DNA of 64,000 nt from Lusitaniella coriacea LEGE 07157. GTDB taxonomy: Bacteria; Cyanobacteriota; Cyanobacteriia; Cyanobacteriales; Spirulinaceae. Under the pieces are notes generated by a model. The model saw only the letters and a list, made by a program, of their open reading frames with translations. It was not told where the DNA came from and searched no databases. The stretch is taken from assembly GCF_015207425.1 (NCBI RefSeq), contig NZ_JADEWZ010000017.1:1-64000 (forward strand). Direction: 5' to 3'. The position numbers were made by a program, and so were the translations under genes. Positions 39,990 through 48,559 of this stretch are shown here, piece by piece; position 1 is the first letter of the stretch, and each line of letters starts with the position of its first letter.

Positions 39990-42767
39990 ATGCTTAGAAC
40001 GCTCCGCCAAACCCTCAACAAGTCTCGCTTTCTCCTTTTTTCCCTAACCCTGCTGCTCACTCTCCTCCTGGCTCTCCCTTGGGTGAGCGCCCAAGAACCG
40101 CCCAAACCCAAACCCTGGCAGATTAACGGCATCCTTGCCGCCCTCGATGATGGTTATCTTGAGGTGCGGGGATATGCTTTGCGGAAGTTAGCTGAATATG
40201 AAACCGAAGACTTGCTACCGTTGCTGGAGCAACCGGAGGAGATTGCACAAAAAGCTGCCACCCTCCTCAAGGATGAAAGCGTTGACTCAAATATTCGCAG
40301 CAGTGCAGCGAGGGTTTTGGGCGATTTAGGGGAAGCCGGAGCCAAATACGCTCCCGATATTCTCAACTTCCTCAAAGATGAAAGCGTTGACTCAAATATT
40401 CGCAGCAGTGCAGCGAGGGTTTTGGGCGATTTAGGGGAAGCCGGAGCCAAATACGCTCCCGATATTCTCAACTTCCTCAAAGATGAAAGCGTTGACTCAA
40501 ATATTCGCAGCAGAGCAGCGTGGGCTTTCGGCAATTTAGGGGAAGCTAGAGCCAAATACGCTCCCGATATTCTCAACTTCCTCAAGGATGAAAGCGTTGA
40601 CTCAAATGTTCGCGGCAGTGCAGCGTGGGCTTTGGGCAATTTAGGGGAAGCTGGAGCCAAATACGCTCCCGATATTCTCAACTTCCTCAAGGATGAAAGC
40701 GTTGACTCAAATGTTCGCGGCAGTGCAGCGTTGGCTTTCGGCAATTTAGGGGAAGCTGGAGCCAAATACGCTCCCGATATTCTCAACTTCCTCAAGGATG
40801 AAAGCGTTGACTCAAATGTTCGCGGCAGTGCAGCGTTGGCTTTCGGCAATTTAGGGGAAGCTGGAGCCAAATACGCTCCCGATATTCTCAACTTCCTCAA
40901 AGATGAAAGCGTTGACTCAAATATTCGCAGCAGTGCAGCGGGGGCTTTGGGTAAAATCGCACAACTACAACTGGATGAAGTTGTTATCGTCCTCGATTTC
41001 CTTTACGACGAGGGTAAATCAGGAGTTGCACAGTGGCGCTTCCAAACCTATTTCCTCGGAGGCGGCACGGAAGAGGTGAAAGCGCTGCTAACCTGGCTGG
41101 GCGAACCCAAAACAGTTCCCGAAAAACTCAACCACGAGGACGGCGTTAAAACCCTGAAAGTTTTCAAACGCGCTTGGAAAGCCAGCCCAGACTTAGAAGG
41201 AGTGAGAGACGACTTAGCCCAAAAAATTGCTACCGTCGCCGCCTATAAAAAAGTCTCCTGGCAACCTAAAGATATTGTCTTGCTGCAAACCCACTACAAC
41301 AACCTCAAAGCAACTCATCCCAACTCTGCTAATTCGGTATTGCGAGTTATCGAAAATCTGGAGTTTTGGAAGTGGTTTTTCCGCGCCCGCAATCTTATCC
41401 TGGCTCACGCCTTCCTCTGGTTGCTGCTCATCTTCGCCTACCCCAAATATCCCCAAATCCAGGCAATCTTCTTCTGGAACCCGTGGGTGCGGAAGTTTTT
41501 GGGCTTTGGTTATGTGGGTTTTCTCCTCGCCTGGGTTCCCTTCCTCCGCCGCAAATTGTTTGAACCCTTCAAACCCTCCCTTCTCGCTGATGCCAAATTG
41601 GACGATTTTGAGTCCCGTGCCTACTTCCCCGAATCCAAGGTTGCATTTAAGGGAGAAATTCAACCCATCACCCAAGTCCTGCCCAAAATTGAAGGACAAA
41701 TTATCCTTGTGGGCGATTCCGGCTTGGGAAAATCGATGTTTCTGCGTCATCTGGCAAACACTGCGCCGCGCATCGCCGTCTATTTACCCGCCCGCAAGTG
41801 CGAAAATGGCGTAATCGCAGCAATTCAAGCCAAGCTGCACGGACAAGCCCAGGATGAGGCATTTCTCAAAAACTTGATTTATAGCGGCGCGATTGATATT
41901 TGCATTGACGGACTCAACGAAGTCACCGCCGACACGCGGGCGAAAATCTCTCAGTTTGTCGAAAGCTATTTTCGCGGCAATATCATTATGACCACGCAAC
42001 CCCTCGAATGGATTCCGCCTTCCACTGCAAAGACTTATACTTTGCAATCCCTGCAACCCCAACAAATCGAGCAGTTTTTACGCTCTCGTTCCCAACTCCT
42101 TCCTCAAAATGCCCCCGTTCGAGATGCAGCCTACGAACGAGCGTGTAAGACTTATCTTTCCAAAATGCTCGATCCCCAACAATCCCCCGAAGAACTCGCC
42201 GCCGCGCAACATATCCTCTCCAATCCGATGGATTTAACTCTAGTGGCGCAAATGCTCTCCCAAGGCAAAAGTCCCGATCTTTTCCACCTGCAAGAACAGC
42301 AATATACACTCATGGCGGCAGAGTTTCACGAAGAACGCGGCTATGATTTTCCTTTGAAAAAGTTCTCCCAAGCCGTCTACGAAATGCGCCTCAAGGATGA
42401 AAATACGCTCCCGGCGGAGGAGTTTTACCCCGAACTGAAAAGCCTTGAAGATGAGAAGTACAAAATGGTCATCAGCCGCCAGTGGCAAAATACTGAAGGG
42501 GAACCGCATCAAGAATGGTATTTCCGCCACGACAAAATTATGGACTTTTTTCTCGTGCAAAATTTCCTCGGCGATGGCAATGAGGTTGAAGCCCGTTTGG
42601 TGGACTGCATGGGAGATCCTCGCTTTCGCGGCGCGTACTTTTTACTCGCCTTGTTGTTGGAGTTAGATGCAGCGAAGGATTTACGCGAAAAGTTGATTCA
42701 ATACGCTGCCGATACGAAGGATCATACGGTGAGCGATACGTTTGTGCAGTTGTTACGAACCCGATAA
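39990..42767 (+). CDS. membrane-anchored HEAT-repeat NACHT-type NTPase
   Basis: The protein has 925 residues. An N-terminal hydrophobic segment (about 14-34, ending in a likely signal cleavage site VSAQ) precedes HEAT-type helical repeats. Six complete units of 35 residues (98-307) and a partial seventh are almost identical at DNA level. Two hydrophobic segments follow at about 468-486 and 503-520. The NTPase domain has Walker A GDSGLGKS (575-582) and Walker B IDICIDGLNEV (about 633-643), followed by a helical region to the end. This is a STAND/NACHT-like design, in which the repeats sense and the NTPase oligomerises. Such proteins include defence and signalling factors; the function here is unknown. 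An XRE gene lies upstream. Confidence 0.82.
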   Translation: MLRTLRQTLNKSRFLLFSLTLLLTLLLALPWVSAQEPPKPKPWQINGILAALDDGYLEVRGYALRKLAEYETEDLLPLLEQPEEIAQKAATLLKDESVDSNIRSSAARVLGDLGEAGAKYAPDILNFLKDESVDSNIRSSAARVLGDLGEAGAKYAPDILNFLKDESVDSNIRSRAAWAFGNLGEARAKYAPDILNFLKDESVDSNVRGSAAWALGNLGEAGAKYAPDILNFLKDESVDSNVRGSAALAFGNLGEAGAKYAPDILNFLKDESVDSNVRGSAALAFGNLGEAGAKYAPDILNFLKDESVDSNIRSSAAGALGKIAQLQLDEVVIVLDFLYDEGKSGVAQWRFQTYFLGGGTEEVKALLTWLGEPKTVPEKLNHEDGVKTLKVFKRAWKASPDLEGVRDDLAQKIATVAAYKKVSWQPKDIVLLQTHYNNLKATHPNSANSVLRVIENLEFWKWFFRARNLILAHAFLWLLLIFAYPKYPQIQAIFFWNPWVRKFLGFGYVGFLLAWVPFLRRKLFEPFKPSLLADAKLDDFESRAYFPESKVAFKGEIQPITQVLPKIEGQIILVGDSGLGKSMFLRHLANTAPRIAVYLPARKCENGVIAAIQAKLHGQAQDEAFLKNLIYSGAIDICIDGLNEVTADTRAKISQFVESYFRGNIIMTTQPLEWIPPSTAKTYTLQSLQPQQIEQFLRSRSQLLPQNAPVRDAAYERACKTYLSKMLDPQQSPEELAAAQHILSNPMDLTLVAQMLSQGKSPDLFHLQEQQYTLMAAEFHEERGYDFPLKKFSQAVYEMRLKDENTLPAEEFYPELKSLEDEKYKMVISRQWQNTEGEPHQEWYFRHDKIMDFFLVQNFLGDGNEVEARLVDCMGDPRFRGAYFLLALLLELDAAKDLREKLIQYAADTKDHTVSDTFVQLLRTR
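40281..40946 (+). repeat. six near-identical 105-bp tandem repeats in the HEAT region
   Basis: Units begin GTTGACTCAAAT at 40281, 40386, 40491, 40596, 40701 and 40806, and a partial seventh begins at 40911. Each encodes VDSN(I/V)R(S/G)SAAxxxGxLGE, then A(G/R)AKYAPDILNFLKDES. Neighbouring units differ at only a few bases, mostly in the variable residues after SAA. That points to recent unequal crossing-over or gene conversion. Confidence 0.95.
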
Positions 42768-42774
42768 TAAGCCG

Positions 42775-42881
42775 TCATATAAAACCCGGTTGAATGCGCT
42801 CAGTGAGGACTGACACGGAGACGGGGTGACACGGAGACACGGTGAATTTTTATGATGTGCAATCAGGAGGATTTGATATCA
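42775..42881. repeat. MITE-like repeat, family TGATAT, copy 3
   Basis: This copy runs from CATATAAAACCCGGTTGAAT to AGGAGGATTTGATATCA, about 107 bp, with the inverted ends of the family. The core contains the ACACGGAGAC-type runs seen in copy 1. It starts 7 bp after the stop of the NACHT gene and lies in the 226-bp interval before folD. Confidence 0.75.
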
Positions 42882-42993
42882 CTCATCAACAAGCAACCAA
42901 CCGCGAACTTGCCATTCACGCTCGCCTCCCATAAGCTGTGAAACGGAATGTTTTGCCTTCAACCCTAATTCCCTTCTCCACACAACTAACCCC

Positions 42994-43860
42994 ATGACCG
43001 CACAAATCCTAGACGGAAAAGCACTCGCGCAAAAAATTCAACAGGAACTCAAAGCGCGAATTCAGACCCTTGAACCCCAAAAAGGTCGTCCCCCCGGACT
43101 TGCCGTTTTGATGGTGGGAGATAACCCTGCCAGTGCCGCTTATGTTCGCAATAAGGAGCGCGCCTGCGAGAGAGTGGGGATTGCCTCATTTGGAAAGCAT
43201 TTCCCCACAGAAACTACGCAAGAAGAGTTAGAACAAGCGATTCATGCTTGCAACCAAGACGAATGCATTGATGGGATTCTCGTTCAACTTCCCCTCCCCC
43301 AACATTTAGACGCGGTAACTCTCCTTCAACAAATTCACCCCGATAAAGATGCGGATGGGTTGCACCCCACGAACTTAGGGCGATTGGTGCGAGGCGAACC
43401 GGGATTGCGCAGTTGTACTCCTGCCGGGGTAATGCGATTGCTGGAAGAGTACGAGATTGATGTTGTGGGAAAACAGGCGGTTATCATTGGACGAAGTATT
43501 TTAGTGGGGAAACCCTTGGCATTAATGCTATTGGCTGCCAATGCAACGGTGACGATTGCCCATTCCAAGACCCAAAATTTAACGGAAGTTGTCCGCAATG
43601 CAGACATTGTGGTTGCTGCGACGGGGAAACCCCGCTTTATCAATGCGGAGGCGATTAAACCCGGTGCGGTGGTTGTGGATGTGGGAATTAATCGCGTAGA
43701 GGATGAGACGGGGAAAGCGCGTTTGGTGGGAGATGTGGATTTTGATTCGGTGGCGAATGTTGCCGGATTTTTAACGCCTGTCCCTGGCGGTGTGGGACCA
43801 ATGACGGTTGCAATGTTGTTGCACAATACTGTCCTAAGTTATAGCCAAACCCTTTGTTGA
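42994..43860 (+). CDS. folD: FolD bifunctional methylene-THF dehydrogenase/cyclohydrolase
   Basis: The protein has 288 residues, the standard length. Landmarks are [13 protein letters not shown] with the catalytic Lys, [26 protein letters not shown] and the terminal [13 protein letters not shown]. It interconverts methylene-, methenyl- and formyl-tetrahydrofolate in one-carbon metabolism. The RuBisCO-like gene begins only 6 bp after the stop, so the two are almost certainly in one transcript, which is an unusual partnership. Confidence 0.95.
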   Translation: MTAQILDGKALAQKIQQELKARIQTLEPQKGRPPGLAVLMVGDNPASAAYVRNKERACERVGIASFGKHFPTETTQEELEQAIHACNQDECIDGILVQLPLPQHLDAVTLLQQIHPDKDADGLHPTNLGRLVRGEPGLRSCTPAGVMRLLEEYEIDVVGKQAVIIGRSILVGKPLALMLLAANATVTIAHSKTQNLTEVVRNADIVVAATGKPRFINAEAIKPGAVVVDVGINRVEDETGKARLVGDVDFDSVANVAGFLTPVPGGVGPMTVAMLLHNTVLSYSQTLC

Positions 43861-43866
43861 GGAATC

Positions 43867-44952
43867 ATGACGATTGAAGTAGATTACCAATTTCCGCCCG
43901 GTGTCGATGCAGAACGTCAGGCAAAAGTCATTGCTGTCGGACAAACCGCCGGGACTTGGGACGAACGTTTTGCCCATCGAGAGGCGAGGTTAAAGTCTCA
44001 CTTGGCGGAAGTCGTTCGGGTGGAAACCCAGGAAACGGGAAGCCTTGCAACGATTCATTTTCCGGAGGCAAATGTGGAGGGGGACATTGCCAGCTTGCTC
44101 GTTGCCATTTTTGGGAAGTATTCGATGGCGGGGGCGGCAAAGGTAATGGCAGTGCGCCTTGGGGAAGATTACGGATCGCGTCCCAAACTGGGAATAACGG
44201 GGATTAGAGAGCGATTAGGCGTATTTGACCGCCCCCTCGTCATGTCGATTTTTAAGCCTGCCCTGGGGCTAACAGCCGCCGATCATGGGACGATTTTTGC
44301 CCAGGTTGCCCATGCAGGGCTGGATATCATCAAAGATGACGAAATCATGGGAAATTTGCCCGCCGCACCGACTCTAGAACGCCTTGCGGCTTGTCGCAAA
44401 GTGATTGATGAGGTGAAGGAAAAAACCGGGCGAACGGTGCTGTATGCGGTGAATGTGACGGGACGGGCGGATCGATTAATTGAAAATGCTCGCGAGTTGG
44501 TACGTAATGGTGCAAATGCTTTGTTGCTCAATGTTTTAGCCTATGGATTTTCTGTTTTAGAAACTTTAGCGCGCGATCGCGCGATCGATGTCCCCATTTT
44601 TGCCCATCCTGCCTTTGCCGGGGCGATGTGTGCCTCTCCCGATACAGGTTTAGCCTACTCTGTCGTTTTGGGAACCCTCATGGCTCATGCAGGGGCAGAT
44701 GCAGTGCTGTATCCCGCCCATTACGGGAGTTTGCCCTTCGATCCCCTCCAAGAAGCCAAGATTCGCGACAGTTTGCGCCAGCGCAATGTTTTTCCTGTCC
44801 CTTCTGCGGGAATTCGCGCCGAAATTGTCCCTCAAATTCTCACAGACTACGGTTCGGATGTGATCCTCAATGCGGGAACCGGAATTATGGACAGTCCCGG
44901 CGGTGCGGCGGCTGGCGTGAGAGCCTTTTTCAATGCTTTAGAATGTGCGTGA
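43867..44952 (+). CDS. RuBisCO-like protein, 2,3-diketo-5-methylthiopentyl-1-phosphate enolase type
   Basis: The 361-residue protein has the RuBisCO large-chain fold. The metal-binding cluster is kept as Lys156-Asp157-Asp158-Glu159 (GLDIIKDDEIMGN), with a carbamate-forming Lys expected at 156. The first active-site Lys130 is present (SIFKPALGL), but the KPK second Lys is Ala. Loop 6 with its catalytic Lys is absent, and the segment LYPAHYGSLPF stands in its place, as in YkrW/MtnW-like members. The likely role is the enolase step of methionine salvage, not carbon fixation. A few cyanobacteria encode such a protein. No other salvage gene is in view. Confidence 0.88.
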   Translation: MTIEVDYQFPPGVDAERQAKVIAVGQTAGTWDERFAHREARLKSHLAEVVRVETQETGSLATIHFPEANVEGDIASLLVAIFGKYSMAGAAKVMAVRLGEDYGSRPKLGITGIRERLGVFDRPLVMSIFKPALGLTAADHGTIFAQVAHAGLDIIKDDEIMGNLPAAPTLERLAACRKVIDEVKEKTGRTVLYAVNVTGRADRLIENARELVRNGANALLLNVLAYGFSVLETLARDRAIDVPIFAHPAFAGAMCASPDTGLAYSVVLGTLMAHAGADAVLYPAHYGSLPFDPLQEAKIRDSLRQRNVFPVPSAGIRAEIVPQILTDYGSDVILNAGTGIMDSPGGAAAGVRAFFNALECA

Positions 44953-44978
44953 GTTGTTCGCATTGGAGAAATTGCTAT

Positions 44979-45731
44979 ATGTGTATCTTCTCTTCCAATA
45001 TTCGATCTGTTTCTGCAACTCGGATATTCGCTAGACGTTCGGAGAATGGCGGGCAATTTTTAGCCTACAGCATGACCTATACCGCCGATCGCGAACTGGC
45101 AATGATTCTACCTCTTCCCGTCCCGGCATCTTCCCCCGACGATGCAATTCGATTCATCGATTTATCGGATTATTCAGACTTTTTTGACGATCTCTATTGC
45201 GGTTTTCCTCCGATGCGATCGATCGCGCCCACTCAAGGTAATCTGTTAAAAGTCTATGAAGTGGGCAGTTTTGAAGCCTCTTTCGTTCCCAGTAGAAATC
45301 ATTTTATTCGCTTGGACAGTCGATTTCGTTTGCCAGACAATGTTTGGGATCGATTGCCCCAATACAATGATTACGGGTTTGCGGTATTTAAACTGAAAGC
45401 GGGAGAAAAAAACGTTCACCCAATGGCATTTGAATTTCCCAGACGCGATCGCGCAACGTTATTTTTCCCAACCCTGCACGTCCATCGCAAAGAAGTTGAG
45501 CCGACGGCTGAATTTAATCATATTCTCTACAAGCAATCCCAGCACAAACCGAAGCTCAGTGCAGATTGGGAGATTTCTTCAAGCTCGTATCCATCTAGAG
45601 TGCTGGCTGCGAAAGAGTTTGTTGATATTCCCAAGACTCAAGGCATTATCGAGCCGGAGATGCCAATTGAGAAGGGCGTTCTCGATGGTGTTTATGTCAA
45701 TCAGGATGTTGTGGTGCGCGATGTGAATTAA
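44979..45731 (+). CDS. conserved hypothetical protein downstream of the RuBisCO-like gene
   Basis: Taking the ATG at 44979 gives 250 residues; the long upstream extension overlaps the RuBisCO-like gene in another frame and is spurious. The start MCIFSSNIRSVSATRIFAR is characteristic of a conserved family. Other segments are LAYSMTYTADRELAMILPLP, then SDYSDFFDDLYCGFPPM, then HPMAFEFPRRDRATLFFPTL and HVHRKEVEPTAEF. There is no signal peptide or membrane segment. I do not recognise a function; His and Asp residues in the late motifs could bind a metal. The gene follows the RuBisCO-like gene by 26 bp on the same strand. Confidence 0.75.
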   Translation: MCIFSSNIRSVSATRIFARRSENGGQFLAYSMTYTADRELAMILPLPVPASSPDDAIRFIDLSDYSDFFDDLYCGFPPMRSIAPTQGNLLKVYEVGSFEASFVPSRNHFIRLDSRFRLPDNVWDRLPQYNDYGFAVFKLKAGEKNVHPMAFEFPRRDRATLFFPTLHVHRKEVEPTAEFNHILYKQSQHKPKLSADWEISSSSYPSRVLAAKEFVDIPKTQGIIEPEMPIEKGVLDGVYVNQDVVVRDVN

Positions 45732-45924
45732 AATTGTCGCGCGATCGCGTCCGGGAAAATAAATTGTATAGCTGTAGCCATAATAGTTAGGATAATCCGA
45801 ACTCACAGTACCTCTCTCCTTCAGTTTCCCCAACTCGCCTTCACCAATGTCCTAATACTCCTGACTATTGTGATAGAAGTCGTTAAGGTTAGGTGGGGGA
45901 GAATGGTAATTCCACAACACCCCA

Positions 45925-47730
45925 ATGGTTTATTGCCTCAATCCCACTTGCACTCAGCCTCACAGTCCCCTCGATAGCCAATTTTGTCAAACCTGCGGCA
46001 CGAGATTACTGCTGGGAAACCGCTATCATCCCCTCAAACTCATCGGTCAAGGCGGTTTTGGGCGCACCTACCTCGCTGAAGATTTACAAAAACCTTCACA
46101 ACCTCATTGTGTCATCAAGCAATTTTATCCCGCAGGACTAAATAATGCCCAAAAAGCGGAAGAACTCTTTGAACTCGAAGCGCTTCGCCTGGAACAGTTG
46201 GGTTCGCATTCCCAAATTCCCATCCTCTACGCGCACTTAGAACAGGACAATCGTAAGTATATCGTCCAAGAGTTTATCGACGGGAAAGATTTAGCCCAAG
46301 AACTCAAAGAACGCGGAAAGTTCGACGAAGCTGAGATTAGAAGTCTATTGCAGGATTTGCTTCCCGTTCTGCAATTTCTCCACCAAGGGGAAGTCATTCA
46401 TCGGGATATCAAGCCTGAAAATATTATTCGTCGCCGCCATAACAAAAAACTGGTGTTAGTGGATTTTGGTGCGGCAAAATACGCCACCACAACGGCTTTA
46501 GCTCAAACGGGAACGTTAATTGGCAGTGTAGAATATGTCGCTCCCGAACAGCTTAAAGGTAGAGCTGTTTTCGCCAGCGATTTGTATAGTTTAGGCGTAA
46601 CTTGCCTACACCTACTCGTGCAAATATCCCCTTTCGATTTGTTCGACCCTTATGAAAATACCTGGATATGGCGACAGTACCTCGTTGATAATCCCGTGAG
46701 CGAGGAGTTGGGGCAAATTTTGGATAAGATGGTGCAAAATGCATTGCGCGATCGTTGGCGAACAGCAGAGGAAGTACTGACTGCGCTGAATTCCTCAAAC
46801 CCCGTGAAATTCGCAAATCAAGCAGTCGCTCAATCTAAACAGCACATTCAACCCCAAACGCCGACTCTACAAATCTTTGAGTTTGAGGTCGTAACGATAT
46901 CTCTGAACCAGAGATGGTTTCGCAAAAAAAGAGAATGGCATCGTCGTCTTGAACAAGCTGAATATTTTGCAGATAACTTAGGAAGCAATGTCTTCCTGGA
47001 AATGGTTGATCTTCCTGGTGGCTGGTTTGTTATGGGTTCGCCAGAGAGGGAAGGGAGTAACAACGAAAAGCCTCAACATCAAGTTACCGTTCGACCCTTT
47101 TTTCTAGGCAAATATCCCATTACTCAGGAACAGTGGCAAGCTGTAGTCGGATTGCCTAAAGTAAAACGCACGCTCGATCGCAACCCATCTCAGTTTAAAG
47201 GATTTAAATGGTTAAAGCGCCCGGTAGAGAATGTTTCTTGGCTCGATGCGGTGGAATTCTGCGAGAGATTATCCAGGCGTACAGGACGCAAATATCGACT
47301 TCCCAGCGAGGCGGAGTGGGAGTATGCTTGTCGCGCGGGGACGACAACACCCTTTCATTTTGGCGAGACAATAACGACGGATTTGGCAAATTACGATGGG
47401 AATTATGCCGATGCCAATGTGCCGAAAGGAAAATATCGCCAAGAAACAACAGCAGTAGGAAGTTTTTTCCCCAATGGCTTTGGTCTGTACGATATGCACG
47501 GGAATGTCTGGGAATGGTGCGCCGACCATTGGCACAAGAATTATGAGGGAGCGCCAAATGATGGAACGATATGGCTGAGTCGCTATCGAGGCTCTCAACG
47601 GCTGCTGCGGGGGGGTTCCTGGTACGATGTTCCTGGGGATTGTCGCTCTGCGTATCGCACTAGGAATATTCCAGGCAAACGCTCTGCCTGTTTTGGGTTT
47701 CGGGTTGCGTGTGCGGCGGCGGGGACTTAA
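45925..47730 (+). CDS. Ser/Thr protein kinase with zinc-ribbon head and C-terminal FGE-sulfatase-like domain
   Basis: The protein has 601 residues. A Cys4 ribbon comes first (CLNPTC, then CQTC). The kinase domain has the Gly loop GQGGFGRTYLAED near residue 41, the catalytic loop HRDIKPENI (His159, Arg160, Asp161) and DFGAAK. From about residue 365 a formylglycine-generating-enzyme-like domain follows (GGWFVMGSPEREGSNNEKPQ, then YRLPSEAEWEYACRAG, then NVWEWCADHWHKN and GFRVAC). In true FGE two cysteines catalyse oxidation (CxxxxC); here the second position reads Arg (CRSAYR). It is probably a binding module and not an FGE. The likely role is signalling. Confidence 0.9.
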   Translation: MVYCLNPTCTQPHSPLDSQFCQTCGTRLLLGNRYHPLKLIGQGGFGRTYLAEDLQKPSQPHCVIKQFYPAGLNNAQKAEELFELEALRLEQLGSHSQIPILYAHLEQDNRKYIVQEFIDGKDLAQELKERGKFDEAEIRSLLQDLLPVLQFLHQGEVIHRDIKPENIIRRRHNKKLVLVDFGAAKYATTTALAQTGTLIGSVEYVAPEQLKGRAVFASDLYSLGVTCLHLLVQISPFDLFDPYENTWIWRQYLVDNPVSEELGQILDKMVQNALRDRWRTAEEVLTALNSSNPVKFANQAVAQSKQHIQPQTPTLQIFEFEVVTISLNQRWFRKKREWHRRLEQAEYFADNLGSNVFLEMVDLPGGWFVMGSPEREGSNNEKPQHQVTVRPFFLGKYPITQEQWQAVVGLPKVKRTLDRNPSQFKGFKWLKRPVENVSWLDAVEFCERLSRRTGRKYRLPSEAEWEYACRAGTTTPFHFGETITTDLANYDGNYADANVPKGKYRQETTAVGSFFPNGFGLYDMHGNVWEWCADHWHKNYEGAPNDGTIWLSRYRGSQRLLRGGSWYDVPGDCRSAYRTRNIPGKRSACFGFRVACAAAGT

Positions 47731-47865
47731 TTTTCCTTGTTTCTTTATTGTTTGAATTGGGTGCGATCGCGCTTTCGCAGATTCAACGGTAAAATATACG
47801 CGGCCAGAGAGTTTATAGCGTTTCCCCTCGAAGGTGCTTGCGAAAGGAGGTGGAACCGACTCATT

Positions 47866-48444
47866 CTAATCTTGAGCCATACCCCGCCTGAATTCCCTCA
47901 CTGCATCGGTTAAGTCTGCGCTTACAACACACCGCGTTAACAACGCAAAGTCCAATCCCGATGCGAATTCGCTCTGGGTTATCCGTTCGTATCCAGACTC
48001 GCGTAAATGATACAGCGCAAACACCCCATCTTCCCAAAACCAGACTTCCGGTACGCCTAATGCTTGGTAGCGTTCGAGCTTGCTTTCGCCGCCGCTAGAA
48101 AATACGATTTCGATGGAAAGATCGGGAATGGGTTTGGATTCTCCAAAACAGTAAGATTCATCCGCTTGAACCGATGCTACGGCTTCCCGTTCTTGTGTCA
48201 TTGAGCCAGTAGGAATAATTCTCATCCCTTGTTCGAGGAAGAATGTTTCTACGAGATAACCGATGATTGATTTGAAAATTTCGCGTTCTGGACTGGTTGA
48301 CGCGAGTTCTAGGGTTCCTTGGTAATAAAACAGCCTAATACTGGGGAAGCCAGAAAAACCCGATTGGATGGACTTAAACTGTTTCCAACTTAGTCCAGAA
48401 TGGACAAACCGCCGATCTTTTGGCTTATCGATTATCTGAGTCAT
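47866..48444 (-). CDS. Uma2-family (DUF820) putative nuclease-fold protein
   Basis: The protein has 192 residues. The PD-(D/E)xK-like core reads IPDLSIEIVFSSGGESKLER, then YQALGVPEVWFWEDGVFAL. Uma2 proteins are very numerous in cyanobacteria, and their substrates are unknown. It lies on the same strand as, and 115 bp downstream of, the methyltransferase gene, so co-transcription with the Thg1 group is possible but not strong. A second copy of this family is at 62750. Confidence 0.85.
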   Translation of the reverse strand: MTQIIDKPKDRRFVHSGLSWKQFKSIQSGFSGFPSIRLFYYQGTLELASTSPEREIFKSIIGYLVETFFLEQGMRIIPTGSMTQEREAVASVQADESYCFGESKPIPDLSIEIVFSSGGESKLERYQALGVPEVWFWEDGVFALYHLRESGYERITQSEFASGLDFALLTRCVVSADLTDAVREFRRGMAQD

Positions 48445-48559
48445 TCTCGTGCTGCCTTTGCGGTGATGTTATTTTAATTTAACAGCGTTGATAATTGGTT
48501 CGCGATCGCGGATAACTTAACTCCCTTATATCCATTCTCAGACTCAATCAATTAATAAA

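Noticed and set aside
40154-40900. A 248-codon minus-strand frame over the HEAT repeats
   Set aside because: It is the antisense image of the 105-bp repeats; its regular sequence mirrors the plus-strand units and has no independent support.
44628-44978. Long 5' extension of the hypothetical gene at 44979
   Set aside because: It overlaps the RuBisCO-like gene in another frame and the composition is not protein-like; the ATG at 44979 opens the conserved sequence.
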